Assembly (NCBI GenBank): GCA_900315095.1
Contig: OMXS01000001.1
Span: 207,310 to 271,309 of the forward strand
DNA length: 64,000 nt
Origin: an uncultured Prevotellaceae bacterium
Lineage (GTDB): Bacteria > Bacteroidota > Bacteroidia > Bacteroidales > Bacteroidaceae
Reading direction: 5' to 3'
Part shown: positions 51,900-60,309 of the stretch, one piece after another
Numbering within the stretch: position 1 is the stretch's first letter
Layout: each line of letters begins with the position of its first letter
Program-made: the position numbers and the translations under genes
The notes under the pieces: model-generated
Database searches by the model: none
What the model was told of the DNA's origin: nothing
The model's input: the letters and a program-made list of their open reading frames with translations, nothing else

Positions 51900-52601
51900 T
51901 TACTTCTCGGTGAGTTTCTCAAAGAGTTCCTCCATGCCAGCCGAAGCGCCCTTCTTGATGTGCGTGACGTTATAGCGGCCGCTTCCCATCACGTCGTTAG
52001 GGTCGATAAGGTATACGGGCACGTCGCGGCGGGCATACTGAATGAGGCCTGCAGCGGGATAAACCACCATCGAAGTTCCTATGATTATCATGATGTCGGC
52101 ATCAGCAACTGCCTCTGCGGCAACGCTGATATTGGGCACTCCCTCGCCGAAGAAGACGATGAAGGGGCGCAGAAGTGAGCCGTCTCCAGCAAGTTCTCCC
52201 GGTTCTATTGTCAGTTTGTCGGGCCCCAGTTGCACATGATAGCGCGGGTTGTCTACATCGCGGCTCGAGCATGCCTTCATCAGTTCGCCGTGCAGGTGAA
52301 TCACTTTAGTGCTGCCAGCCACCTCGTGCAGGTTGTCCACATTTTGTGTCACCACCGTCACGTCGTAGTGTTTCTCGAGTTCAGCCACAAGCAAATGCCC
52401 CTTGTTTGGCTTCACATCGGTGTATTTGGTGCGCAACATATTGTAGAAAGCATTCACATACTCGGGGTCAGCCTCCCAACCCTCATGCGTTGCGACGCGC
52501 TGCACAGGATAGTTCTCCCATAGTCCGTCGGCATCGCGGAAGGTGCTCAGACCGCTCTCCACGGACATCCCTGCACCCGTAAGTACAACTATCTTCTTCA
52601 T
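51900..52601 (-). CDS. cobB: Sir2-family NAD-dependent protein deacylase
   Basis: A 233-residue sirtuin. Family blocks: VVLTGAGMSVESGLSTFRD at the N-terminus, TQNVDNLHE, catalytic His in VIHLHGELMKACS, and IVFFGEGVP. The four zinc-binding Cys of classical sirtuins are missing (only ACSS remains), which as I recall is usual for Bacteroidetes homologues. The short loop is DNPRYHVQLG. Acyl preference cannot be stated: of the Tyr/Arg pair that marks desuccinylases only the Tyr aligns (FYNMLR). It is monocistronic with a promoter box at 52631-52638. Confidence 0.9.
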   Translation of the reverse strand: MKKIVVLTGAGMSVESGLSTFRDADGLWENYPVQRVATHEGWEADPEYVNAFYNMLRTKYTDVKPNKGHLLVAELEKHYDVTVVTQNVDNLHEVAGSTKVIHLHGELMKACSSRDVDNPRYHVQLGPDKLTIEPGELAGDGSLLRPFIVFFGEGVPNISVAAEAVADADIMIIIGTSMVVYPAAGLIQYARRDVPVYLIDPNDVMGSGRYNVTHIKKGASAGMEELFEKLTEK

Positions 52602-52630
52602 AATTAATGGTTTTTAGAGTTTTCTGTTTG

Positions 52631-52638
52631 CAAAAATA
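52631..52638 (-). promoter_or_regulatory. Predicted -7 box of the Sir2 gene
   Basis: CAAAAATA (minus strand TATTTTTG) fits TAnnTTTG, 29 bases before the ATG. Confidence 0.45.
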
Positions 52639-52733
52639 AGTATAAAATTCCTAACTCCTTAACTCCTTAACTCCCTTTAACGTCTCAACTCCCATTTTTC
52701 TTCCTTTTGTTTGCAAGTAAAGAAATTTATCAG

Positions 52734-52741
52734 TACTTTTG
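52734..52741 (+). promoter_or_regulatory. Predicted -7 box of the first FKBP gene
   Basis: TACTTTTG fits TAnnTTTG, 39 bases before the ATG at 52781. TTTG/TTTGC (52706-52713) lies at the -33 position. Confidence 0.55.
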
Positions 52742-52780
52742 CAGGCAAATTTTATTAGTACTAATATTTTATAGAGAAAG

Positions 52781-53386
52781 ATGGACAAACTTAGTTATGG
52801 TTTGGGCCTCGGTATCGGCCAGCAGTTGGCGCAGATGAACATCGAAGGTCTAAACATCGATGATTTTGCAGATGCAATCAGAGACGTAATCAATGGTAAT
52901 GACCTGAAGGTGGAGCACCGCGAGGCGCAGCAGATAGTGCAGAACTACTTCGCTGAGCAGGAGAAGAAGTTGCAGGCAGAGCGCGCCGAGAAGGGCAAGG
53001 CAGCAAAAGAGGCAGGTGAGAAGTACCTCGCCGAGAATGCCAAGAAGGAAGGAATCATTACCACAGCAAGTGGTTTGCAATATAAAGTCCTTAAGGAAGG
53101 AACGGGCAAACAGCCAAAGGCAACCGATAAGGTGCGTTGCCACTATGAGGGATTCCTCATCGATGGCACCGTGTTCGACTCTAGTGTTCAGCGCGGAGAA
53201 CCAGCAGTATTCCCTCTCGACGGCGTTATCGTAGGCTGGACAGAAGGTCTTCAGCTGATGCGCGAGGGCGGCAAGTACCGCTTCTTTATCCCTTACAAAC
53301 TGGGATATGGCGAAGGTGGCGCAGGCGCAAGCATCCCTCCATTCGCTACACTCGTGTTTGATGTGGAACTCCTTGAGGTGCTGTAA
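52781..53386 (+). CDS. FKBP-type peptidyl-prolyl isomerase, cytoplasmic
   Basis: A 201-residue protein without signal peptide: MDKLSYGLGLGIGQQL begins directly with the FkpA/Mip-type dimerisation helices. A Lys/Glu-rich helix (residues 60-90) links to the FKBP domain (about 95-201: GLQYKVLKEGTG, VRCHYEGFLIDGTVFDSS, PYKLGYGEGGAGASIPPFATLVFDVELLEV). The active-site aromatic and Asp residues (Y-F-D and IPPFATLVFDV) are present. It is the first of three tandem FKBP genes and the only one predicted to stay in the cytoplasm. Confidence 0.92.
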   Translation: MDKLSYGLGLGIGQQLAQMNIEGLNIDDFADAIRDVINGNDLKVEHREAQQIVQNYFAEQEKKLQAERAEKGKAAKEAGEKYLAENAKKEGIITTASGLQYKVLKEGTGKQPKATDKVRCHYEGFLIDGTVFDSSVQRGEPAVFPLDGVIVGWTEGLQLMREGGKYRFFIPYKLGYGEGGAGASIPPFATLVFDVELLEVL

Positions 53387-53455
53387 TGTGTCACCTATTG
53401 TTCCCCGCAATCCATTTTTAAACGAAACGTTAAATAATAAATAATAAAAGAACAA

Positions 53456-54334
53456 ATGAAAAAGTTATCAATCGTGGCAGCACTTGCCATTGCAGCCGCT
53501 TCATTCACGGCTTGTAACAACTCGGCTACAAAGGCCGACCTCAAGACAGACCTCGACACTCTGAGCTACGCCATAGGTATGGCACAGACAAACGGTCTTA
53601 AAGACTATCTCGTACAGCGCGTTGGCGTTGACACCGCTTACATGGACGACTTCCTCAAAGGTGTGAACGAAGGTGTGAATGCTGGTGACGACAAGAAAAA
53701 GAACGCATACATCGCAGGTCTGCAGATAGGTCAGCAGATTAGCACCCAGATGGTGAAGGGTATCAACCACGAACTCTTCGGCAACGACTCTACACAGACC
53801 ATCTCGCTGAAGAACTTCATGGCAGGTTTCTCTACCGCAGTACTCGGAGGCAAGGGTGTGATGACTACGGAGCAGGCTATTCATACCGTACAGACTAAGA
53901 TGGATAAGATCAAGGCTGTAGCAATGGAGAAGCAGTATGGCGACAACAAGAAGAAGTGCGAGGAATTCGTAGCTAACTATGCAAAGAAGGATGGTGTGAA
54001 GAAACTCGACAAGGGCGTTCTCTATACCGTTATCAAGGAAGGCAACGGTCCTCTGCCAAAGGATACTTCTATGGTTACTCTGCAGTATGAGGGCAAACTC
54101 ATCGATGGTACTGTATTCGACAGCTCTTACCAGCGCGGCAAGGCTGTGCCAATGCGCGTTAACCAGGTTATCCCAGGCTTCACAGAGGCTCTGCTTCACA
54201 TGCCTGTAGGTAGCGTTTGGGAAGTTTGCATCCCACAGGAGCAGGCTTACGGTGCACGCGAGGCTGGCAAGATTAAGCCGTTCTCTGCTCTCGTGTTCAA
54301 GATTGAGCTCGTTGCTCTTGGCACACAGAAATAA
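53456..54334 (+). CDS. FKBP-type peptidyl-prolyl isomerase, lipoprotein
   Basis: A 292-residue protein with an SPII signal (lipobox FTAC, Cys20). The FkpA-type N-terminal helical domain (LDTLSYAIGMAQTNGLKDYL, about 35-170) precedes the C-terminal FKBP domain (about 185-290; VTLQYEGKLIDGTVFDSSY, IPQEQAYGAREAGKIKPFSALVFKIELV). It acts in the periplasm or at the outer membrane as a folding catalyst/chaperone. It lies 69 bases after the first FKBP gene and is collinear with it and the next gene. Confidence 0.92.
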   Translation: MKKLSIVAALAIAAASFTACNNSATKADLKTDLDTLSYAIGMAQTNGLKDYLVQRVGVDTAYMDDFLKGVNEGVNAGDDKKKNAYIAGLQIGQQISTQMVKGINHELFGNDSTQTISLKNFMAGFSTAVLGGKGVMTTEQAIHTVQTKMDKIKAVAMEKQYGDNKKKCEEFVANYAKKDGVKKLDKGVLYTVIKEGNGPLPKDTSMVTLQYEGKLIDGTVFDSSYQRGKAVPMRVNQVIPGFTEALLHMPVGSVWEVCIPQEQAYGAREAGKIKPFSALVFKIELVALGTQK

Positions 54335-54379
54335 CTAATTCCACGGTTCCCGTGGTTTGGGAGTTAAGGAGTTATGGGG

Positions 54380-54447
54380 TTAAGGAGTTAAGACAAATGC
54401 TTTGCTACTATATAGTAAGCGATAAAAGCGATGTCTTAACTCCTTAA
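54380..54447. repeat. Perfect 16-bp inverted repeat between FKBP genes 2 and 3
   Basis: TTAAGGAGTTAAGACA (54380-54395) and TGTCTTAACTCCTTAA (54432-54447) are exact reverse complements around a 36-base loop that itself contains the palindrome ACTATATAGT. No T tract follows. Related TTAACTCCTTAACTCC sequence occurs at 52654-52672. Confidence 0.65.
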
Positions 54448-54496
54448 TTCCATAAATTTGTAACCCATGATAACATATAATAAATAAAGAGGAAGA

Positions 54497-55405
54497 ATGA
54501 AAAAGACTATTCTCATGGCACTTCTTATTATTGCAAGTGCCACCGTGACAACAGCCACAGCAGGAAAGAAAGACAAGAAAAAGAAGGGTAACACCACCAT
54601 GCTGCAGCCCGTTGAACTCACTAACGGCATCGACTCGCTGAGCTATGCGCTCGGTATGTCGCAGAGTATGGGACTGAAGAAATACCTCGCAACCCAACTA
54701 AAGGTGGACACCACATATATCGACGCCTTTTGTGAAGGACTTCTCGAGGTGGCTAACACGCCTATTACCGACGAGGAATCGGCACGCTTTGCAGGTCATG
54801 CAATTGGTTTGCAGGTGGTGAAGAGTATGGTGCCGACAATGGAGACAGAGATAAAGGCGGCAGACGAGTCGCTGGCTATCAACCGCAACGCATTCCTCTC
54901 GGCATTCCTCGGGGGCGTGAAGGGAGAACCAACACTCATGACCAAGGATAAAGCAGAGACATTCTCGCGCAGCAAGATGAGCGACCTTAGAAAGGCTGCA
55001 GAAATGAAAGTCAAGAAGGAAGGCGAGGACTTTCTTGCAGAGAACGCGAAGAAAGACGGCGTTGTGGTACTGCCCAGCGGTCTTCAGTACAAGGTGTTGA
55101 AGCAGGGAACAGGTGCTGTGGCCAAGGCTGATGACAAGGTGCGCGTTATCTATGAGGGAAGACTCATCGACGGCACGGTGTTTGACGGCAGCGCAAAGCA
55201 TGACGACAATGGTGTCGTTTTCCAGCCAAAGCAGGTAATAAAGGGATGGACTGAGGCTCTCACCATGATGCCGGTAGGTTCTAAGTGGCAGCTTTTTATC
55301 CCGCAGGAACTGGCCTATGGACAGCGCGGTGCAGGCAAGGATATCAAGCCTTACTCAACACTCATCTTCGATGTTGAAGTAATAGGGATAGAGAACGAAA
55401 AGTAA
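54497..55405 (+). CDS. FKBP-type peptidyl-prolyl isomerase, periplasmic
   Basis: A 302-residue protein with a type-I-like signal peptide (MKKTILMALLIIASATVTTATA) and no lipobox, followed by a very basic stretch (GKKDKKKKG). The FkpA-type N-terminal helices (IDSLSYALGMSQSMGLKKYL) and a C-terminal FKBP domain (VRVIYEGRLIDGTVFDGS, IPQELAYGQRGAGKDIKPYSTLIFDVEV) match its two neighbours. The three genes probably arose by duplication, with diversification of cell location (cytoplasm, lipoprotein, soluble periplasm). Confidence 0.9.
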   Translation: MKKTILMALLIIASATVTTATAGKKDKKKKGNTTMLQPVELTNGIDSLSYALGMSQSMGLKKYLATQLKVDTTYIDAFCEGLLEVANTPITDEESARFAGHAIGLQVVKSMVPTMETEIKAADESLAINRNAFLSAFLGGVKGEPTLMTKDKAETFSRSKMSDLRKAAEMKVKKEGEDFLAENAKKDGVVVLPSGLQYKVLKQGTGAVAKADDKVRVIYEGRLIDGTVFDGSAKHDDNGVVFQPKQVIKGWTEALTMMPVGSKWQLFIPQELAYGQRGAGKDIKPYSTLIFDVEVIGIENEK

Positions 55406-55478
55406 GCAAAAAGCATTCAAAAAGCGACAAAATAGCAACTTTTCCTTTCAAAATGTTGCATAATTCAATTATTGTTTT

Positions 55479-55486
55479 TATTTTTG
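55479..55486 (+). promoter_or_regulatory. Predicted -7 box of the Lrp/AsnC gene
   Basis: TATTTTTG fits TAnnTTTG, 49 bases before the ATG at 55536. Confidence 0.5.
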
Positions 55487-55535
55487 CTATCGAAATAGTA
55501 AAAAGAGAACTACAACTGGATAAAAACTAAACATA

Positions 55536-55997
55536 ATGGAAAAGATTGATGCGCTCGATATGAAGATATTGAGCATCTTGTCGAAAAATGCACGCATTGC
55601 TTTCAAGGACGTGGCAGCAGAATGCAATGTCAGCCGTGCCGCTATTCATCAGCGTGTTCAGCATCTGATTGAGGACGGCGTGATAACAGGAAGCGGTTTT
55701 GACGTAAATCCTAAGTCTCTCGGATACAGCACATGCACTTACGTGGGCATAACACTCGACCGAGGTAACTTGTATAAGAAGGTGGTAGAGAAACTACAGC
55801 ACATTCCAGAGATTGTGGAGTGTCACTTCACCACCGGTCCTTACACCATGCTCGTGAAACTCTACGCACGCGACAATGAGCAACTCATGGACCTGCTCAA
55901 CAATCAGTTGCAGAGCATTGACGGCGTGGTGGCAACAGAGACTCTCATCTCGCTCGAGCAGAGCATAAAGAGAGAGGTGCCTGTTGTGACAGACTAA
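55536..55997 (+). CDS. Lrp/AsnC-family transcriptional regulator
   Basis: A 153-residue protein: N-terminal helix-turn-helix (DALDMKILSILSKNARIAFKD, CNVSRAAIHQRVQHLIEDGVI) and C-terminal RAM/ligand-binding domain (CTYVGITLDRGNLYKKVVEKL, VECHFTTGPYTMLVKLYARD). These proteins sense amino acids as octamers or dimers of dimers. It lies 24 bases upstream of the amidotransferase/dipeptidase fusion, suggesting control of peptide or glutamyl-peptide metabolism; this is inference from context. Confidence 0.92.
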   Translation: MEKIDALDMKILSILSKNARIAFKDVAAECNVSRAAIHQRVQHLIEDGVITGSGFDVNPKSLGYSTCTYVGITLDRGNLYKKVVEKLQHIPEIVECHFTTGPYTMLVKLYARDNEQLMDLLNNQLQSIDGVVATETLISLEQSIKREVPVVTD

Positions 55998-56021
55998 CTT
56001 GTAAATCATATCAACAACATC

Positions 56022-57776
56022 ATGCGCACATACGACCTGAAGCGCCATTTAGAAGAAATCTATGCCCAATATCCAGAGGGCAAACATCAGCCTATAATTG
56101 GCATTACAACAAACTTCGTGGAACATGATGCACGGATTGCCGACCGCTACTACCTCTCAGTATTAGAAGCGGGCGGCACTCCTGTGCTTATACCCCCTGT
56201 CAATGATAAGGATGTAATTGTAGGAACGCTAGAGCATCTCGACGGACTGATGCTTACGGGCGGTGCCGACATCAACCCGCTGTGGGCGGGAGAAGAACCT
56301 TCGGCAAACCTCAGTAACATCAACAGCACACGTGACCTTCCAGAACTGCTCATCACCCGTTTGGCTTATAACAGGCAGATGCCAATACTCGGCATTTGTC
56401 GTGGAATACAGACGCTGGCGGTTGCTCTCGATGGTAAGGTGCAGCAACATGTGGCATCGGAGATAAAGCACTCGCAGGATGCTCCGCGCGATGAACTTAC
56501 ACACAGCGTCTCGATAGAACCGGGAACGCAATTGCGCAAGATCTTTAAAGACCAGAAACGATTACTCGTAAACAGTTTCCATCATCAGGCTGTGGCGGAC
56601 ACTGGAAAGAGGTTCCGTGTGGCGGCACGTGCTGCCGACAACACTATTGAGGCGATGGAGAGCAGCGAGTATAAGCCTATTCTCGGCGTACAATGGCATC
56701 CTGAGTGGTTGCCAGAGGGTGCGCCGTTGTTCAAGTGGCTCGTCGATGAGGCTGAGAAGTTCTATCTGGCAAAGCAGATGCACCGCCGTGTGCTCACTCT
56801 CGACACTCATTGCGACACGCCGATGTTCTTCCCTAAGGGTATTCACTTCGAGCAGCGCGACTCAAGGATTCTCTACGACTTGCATAAGATGACAGATGGC
56901 AGGCAGGACGCTGTGATAATGGCAGCTTATCTCCCACAGCCTAAGATTGGAGAGGCATTCTCGCAGAAGGTGGCTTTCGATGTGAAAGGTCCTACTGACT
57001 ATGCCAACCTTATCTTTGACAAGATAGAGGAGATTGTGAAAAACAACCGTCAATATCTAAGCATCGCACGTACGGCGAGCGACCTCTACGAAGATAAGCG
57101 CAAAGGTCGCAAGTCTATAATGTTTGGCATTGAGAACGCTCTAGCTCTGAGTCATGACCTTCAGAATGTGCGCCACTTTGCACAGCGAGGTGTGGTTTAC
57201 ATCACGCTTTGCCATAACGGTGACAACGACGTGTGCGATTCTGCTAAGGGATGCAACACTCATGGTGGCGTCAGCAAGTTCGGACGTGAGGTTATAAAGG
57301 AGATGAACGACTACGGACTAATGATTGACCTGTCGCATGCTGGTGAGAAATCATTCTACGATGCTGTGGAAATGAGTCGTGTGCCAGTAGTGTGCAGTCA
57401 TAGTAACTGTCGCGCATTGTGCGATCATCCGCGCAACCTTACCGACGACCAGTTGCGTGCACTTGCCCAGAAGGGTGGTGTGGCGCAGATAACTCTCTAT
57501 CCTGGTTTCCTGCGCACACAGGGTGAGGCAACCATTATTGATGCTTTGCGCCATCTGGAGCATGCTATAGAGATAATGGGCATCGATCACGTTGGTGTTG
57601 GAACTGACTTCGACGGCGACGGCGGAGTGCGTGGAATGGCAGATGCTTCAGAGATGATAAACTTCACACGCCATCTGATGTCTCGCCGTTACAGCGAACG
57701 TGACATACAGAAGATATGGGGCGGCAACTGGATTCGTGTGATGGCTCAAATACAAGCAGCAGCAACAAAGAAATAA
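56022..57776 (+). CDS. Fusion of a class I glutamine amidotransferase-like (peptidase C26) domain and an M19 membrane-dipeptidase-like domain
   Basis: A 584-residue protein. Residues about 20-250 form a gamma-glutamyl hydrolase/PuuD-type domain: LMLTGGADINP, nucleophile Cys126 in LGICRGIQ, and His226/Glu228 in VQWHPEW. Residues about 255-584 form a renal-dipeptidase (M19) metallopeptidase: TLDTHCDTP (His263, Asp265), GIENALALSH, MIDLSHAGEK, PVVCSHSNCRAL and GVGTDFDGDGG. Both active sites look intact. The pair could hydrolyse a gamma-glutamyl bond and then a dipeptide. No signal peptide is seen, so it is cytoplasmic. It is followed by a stop/start overlap (TAATG) with the glutaminyl cyclase gene. 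Confidence 0.88.
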   Translation: MRTYDLKRHLEEIYAQYPEGKHQPIIGITTNFVEHDARIADRYYLSVLEAGGTPVLIPPVNDKDVIVGTLEHLDGLMLTGGADINPLWAGEEPSANLSNINSTRDLPELLITRLAYNRQMPILGICRGIQTLAVALDGKVQQHVASEIKHSQDAPRDELTHSVSIEPGTQLRKIFKDQKRLLVNSFHHQAVADTGKRFRVAARAADNTIEAMESSEYKPILGVQWHPEWLPEGAPLFKWLVDEAEKFYLAKQMHRRVLTLDTHCDTPMFFPKGIHFEQRDSRILYDLHKMTDGRQDAVIMAAYLPQPKIGEAFSQKVAFDVKGPTDYANLIFDKIEEIVKNNRQYLSIARTASDLYEDKRKGRKSIMFGIENALALSHDLQNVRHFAQRGVVYITLCHNGDNDVCDSAKGCNTHGGVSKFGREVIKEMNDYGLMIDLSHAGEKSFYDAVEMSRVPVVCSHSNCRALCDHPRNLTDDQLRALAQKGGVAQITLYPGFLRTQGEATIIDALRHLEHAIEIMGIDHVGVGTDFDGDGGVRGMADASEMINFTRHLMSRRYSERDIQKIWGGNWIRVMAQIQAAATKK

Positions 57777-58801
57777 TGCATATGTATAATAAAACCAAAA
57801 ACATTAGTTTTCTTCTCGTCATGTGTGCAGCGATACTGTCGCTGCCCCTCCTCAACAGTTGCAAGACCAACAAGCAGGGTGGTGACGACAAACCTCTGGT
57901 GAAGCTTACTCCCGTGGGACCAGATTTCAATGCTGACAGCGCCTATAACTATTGTCAGGCGCAGTGCGACTTCGGACCGCGAGTGATGAACTCTAAAGCC
58001 CATGATGACTGTGGCAAGTGGATAGTTCAGAAGTTCCAGCAGTTCGGATGTAGCGTGACAGAGCAGAAAATAGACCTTATAGGATGGGATGGAAAATCGC
58101 TGAAGTGTACTAATATCATTGCTTCATACAAGCCAGAGATGACCACCCGCGTACTCCTTTGCGCCCATTGGGACAGCCGTCCGTGGGCTGACAACGACCC
58201 CGACTCTGCCAACTGGCACAAGCCTGTAATGGCTGCTAATGATGGTGCATCTGGTGTGGCGGTTCTTTTGGAACTTGCACGCATTGTTAATGAAGCCGAC
58301 TCTCTGAACATGGGAGTGGATTTCGTATGCTTTGATGCAGAAGACTATGGCGTGCCTCAGTGGAGCGATGCTCCCGATAGAGGTGATTCATGGGCGTTAG
58401 GTGCGCAGTACTGGTCACAGAACCCGCATAAGCAGGGCTATGAGGCAACCTACGGCATCTTGCTTGATATGGTAGGAGGCCAGGGCGCACAGTTCTATCA
58501 AGAGGGAATGTCAATGCAGTATGCTCCTATGATAGTTAAGAAAATACATACTGCTGCGAAGGTTGTGGGCTTTGGCAGTTTCTTCCCAGAGAAGAGCAAT
58601 GGTCCTATTACTGATGATCATGTGCCTGTGAACCAGAATGCGAAGATTCCAACTGCTGATATCATTGCCTTCTATCCCGACTGTGCACAAAGTTCCTTTG
58701 GTCCCACATGGCATACCGTCAGCGACGACATGGACCACATCGACCGAAACACGCTGAAAGCAGTGGGACAAACGGTGGTGCAGGTTATATTCTCAGAATA
58801 A
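57776..58801 (+). CDS. Secreted M28-fold glutaminyl-peptide cyclotransferase (glutaminyl cyclase), lipoprotein
   Basis: Converts N-terminal Gln to pyroglutamate on exported proteins. The start ATG shares one base with the preceding stop (TAATG); ATG at 57782 is an alternative. The SPII signal ends LLNSC. The M28 zinc fold shows the features of bacterial type II glutaminyl cyclases known from Porphyromonas and Prevotella: LLCAHWDSRPWADNDPDS, MAANDGASGVAVLLELAR, VDFVCFDAEDYGVPQWSD and the C-terminal DHVPVNQNAKIPTADII. A general M28 aminopeptidase is the alternative; the single-zinc cyclase set (Asp, Glu, His) fits better. Many Bacteroidales lipoproteins and exported proteins start with Gln after signal peptide cleavage, giving a natural substrate pool. 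Confidence 0.85.
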   Translation: MHMYNKTKNISFLLVMCAAILSLPLLNSCKTNKQGGDDKPLVKLTPVGPDFNADSAYNYCQAQCDFGPRVMNSKAHDDCGKWIVQKFQQFGCSVTEQKIDLIGWDGKSLKCTNIIASYKPEMTTRVLLCAHWDSRPWADNDPDSANWHKPVMAANDGASGVAVLLELARIVNEADSLNMGVDFVCFDAEDYGVPQWSDAPDRGDSWALGAQYWSQNPHKQGYEATYGILLDMVGGQGAQFYQEGMSMQYAPMIVKKIHTAAKVVGFGSFFPEKSNGPITDDHVPVNQNAKIPTADIIAFYPDCAQSSFGPTWHTVSDDMDHIDRNTLKAVGQTVVQVIFSE

Positions 58802-58803
58802 TG

Positions 58804-58892
58804 TTGAGGGTTGAATGTTGAGGGTTGAGCGATAACACCTATTACTATTGAACAAAACTAATATCGCTCAACGCTCAACATTCAACCCTCAA
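58804..58892. repeat. Long inverted repeat between convergent genes, copy 2
   Basis: Arms of 31 bases at 58804-58834 and 58862-58892 are complementary with one mismatch; the inner ends are TTGAGCGATA and TATCGCTCAA. The right arm is related to the right arm at 10761-10790. It fills the space between the glutaminyl cyclase stop (58801) and the serB stop (58900). Confidence 0.8.
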
Positions 58893-58899
58893 CCTTCAA

Positions 58900-60126
58900 T
58901 TAATCAAGGTACGAGTCTTTAAATCCAAGAAAGTAGAGAACGCCGTCAAGTCCGATGGTGTTAATGCTTTGTTCCGCATTTGCCACTACGCGAGGTTTTG
59001 CATGGAAAGCGATACCAAGTCCCGACTCTGAGAGCATCGGAAGGTCGTTGGCACCATCGCCCACGGCAATGGTCTGGGCGATGTTCACCTTCTCTACCTG
59101 TGCAATCAGTCTCAGCAGCTCGCGCTTGCGCTGTCCGTCAACCACATCTCCAACGTAGTGACCAGTAAGTTTGCCGTTCTCGTCAATCTCCAGTTCGTTG
59201 GCATAAACATAATCTATACCCCAGCGTTTCTGCAGATACTCGCCAAAGAAAGTGAATCCTCCGCTCAGTATGGCGATTTTATATCCACAGCGCTTCAATA
59301 CAGTCATCAAGCGGTCGGCGCCTTCGGTGATAGGCAGGTTCTCTGCTATCTCCTTCATCACACTGACATCAAGACCTTTCAGCAGAGCCACGCGCTCGGT
59401 AAAGCTCTGCTTGAAGTCTATCTCACCGCGCATGGCTCGGGCTGTGATTTCCTTCACCTTGTCACCTACGCCAGCACGCATCGCCAGTTCGTCGATGCAC
59501 TCTGTCTGTATAAGGGTGGAATCCATATCGAAGCAAATCAGACGGCGCATTCTGCGGAACATATTGTCTTCCTGGAATGAGAAGTCCATCTCCATAGTGT
59601 GCGACAGCGCCATAAGACTTGCCTGCATGGCATCGCGGTCCTTGGCATTGCCGCGCAGCGAGAACTCTATGCAGGCACGGGCATTCTTGCGTGGGTTTCG
59701 TATCGAGAGGCGACCTGTAAGTCGGCGGATAGAGTCGATATTAAACCCTTGTTCTGCTATCACCGTAGTCGCTGCCTCTATCTGTCGTGCTTCAAGATGT
59801 CTGCCTATGATGGTGAGGATATATCGGTTCTTCCCTTGGCGGTTCACCCACTCCTCATATTCATCGTCGCTGATGGGCGCGAAACCGATGTTCACTCCAA
59901 GTTCCGTTGCCTTGAACAGCAGTTCCTTCATCACATGACCTGAGTTTTGCTCGTCAATCCTGAACATCACACCCAGTGATAGCGAGTTGTGAATGTCTGC
60001 CTGGCCGATGTCCAGAATCATTGCGTCATATTTCGCCAATATACTCATCACCGAAGCGGTGAGTCCTGGTCGGTCCACACCTGTGATGCGTACCACTATC
60101 TGTTCCTTGCGTCCTTTTTCTTTCAT
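58900..60126 (-). CDS. serB: Phosphoserine phosphatase with N-terminal ACT domains
   Basis: Catalyses the last step of serine synthesis. A 408-residue protein: two ACT-type domains in the first 190 or so residues (VVRITGVDRPGLTASVMSIL; YILTIIGRHLEARQIEAATTV), then a HAD phosphatase with nucleophile motif DMDSTLIQTECIDELA (about residue 200). AILSGGFTFFGEYL (motif II) and GDGANDLPMLSESGLGIAF (motif III) complete it. The ACT domains suggest amino-acid feedback. It is monocistronic, with a promoter box at 60179-60186. Confidence 0.93.
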   Translation of the reverse strand: MKEKGRKEQIVVRITGVDRPGLTASVMSILAKYDAMILDIGQADIHNSLSLGVMFRIDEQNSGHVMKELLFKATELGVNIGFAPISDDEYEEWVNRQGKNRYILTIIGRHLEARQIEAATTVIAEQGFNIDSIRRLTGRLSIRNPRKNARACIEFSLRGNAKDRDAMQASLMALSHTMEMDFSFQEDNMFRRMRRLICFDMDSTLIQTECIDELAMRAGVGDKVKEITARAMRGEIDFKQSFTERVALLKGLDVSVMKEIAENLPITEGADRLMTVLKRCGYKIAILSGGFTFFGEYLQKRWGIDYVYANELEIDENGKLTGHYVGDVVDGQRKRELLRLIAQVEKVNIAQTIAVGDGANDLPMLSESGLGIAFHAKPRVVANAEQSINTIGLDGVLYFLGFKDSYLD

Positions 60127-60178
60127 GTAAACTTATGAATATGTGATTTCTTGAGTTTTTAAGTATTCATATCGGGCG

Positions 60179-60186
60179 CAAAGTTA
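60179..60186 (-). promoter_or_regulatory. Predicted -7 box of serB
   Basis: CAAAGTTA (minus strand TAACTTTG) fits TAnnTTTG, 52 bases before the ATG. Confidence 0.5.
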
Positions 60187-60272
60187 GGTATTTTTGGGGA
60201 CAAAAGCACAATGCATGGAACAAATAATTGTTAAAGCGCTGTTTTGTTGTTGCTATATTGGACAATAATTGA

Positions 60273-60280
60273 TAACTTTG
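60273..60280 (+). promoter_or_regulatory. Predicted -7 box of the THUMP-like methyltransferase gene
   Basis: TAACTTTG fits TAnnTTTG, 29 bases before the ATG at 60310. TTGTTGTTGC (60244-60253) is near -33. Confidence 0.5.
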
Positions 60281-60309
60281 CCCTCAACTCTCAACCCTCA
60301 ACTTTTAGA

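Noticed and set aside
51900-52601. Sirtuin without zinc-binding cysteines as a novelty
   Set aside because: Zinc-less sirtuins of this form appear common in Bacteroidetes; nothing else in the protein is unusual.
58804-58892. Bidirectional rho-independent terminator
   Set aside because: Stem composition and loop (27 bases) are atypical and there is no T tract on either side, so it is recorded as a repeat instead.
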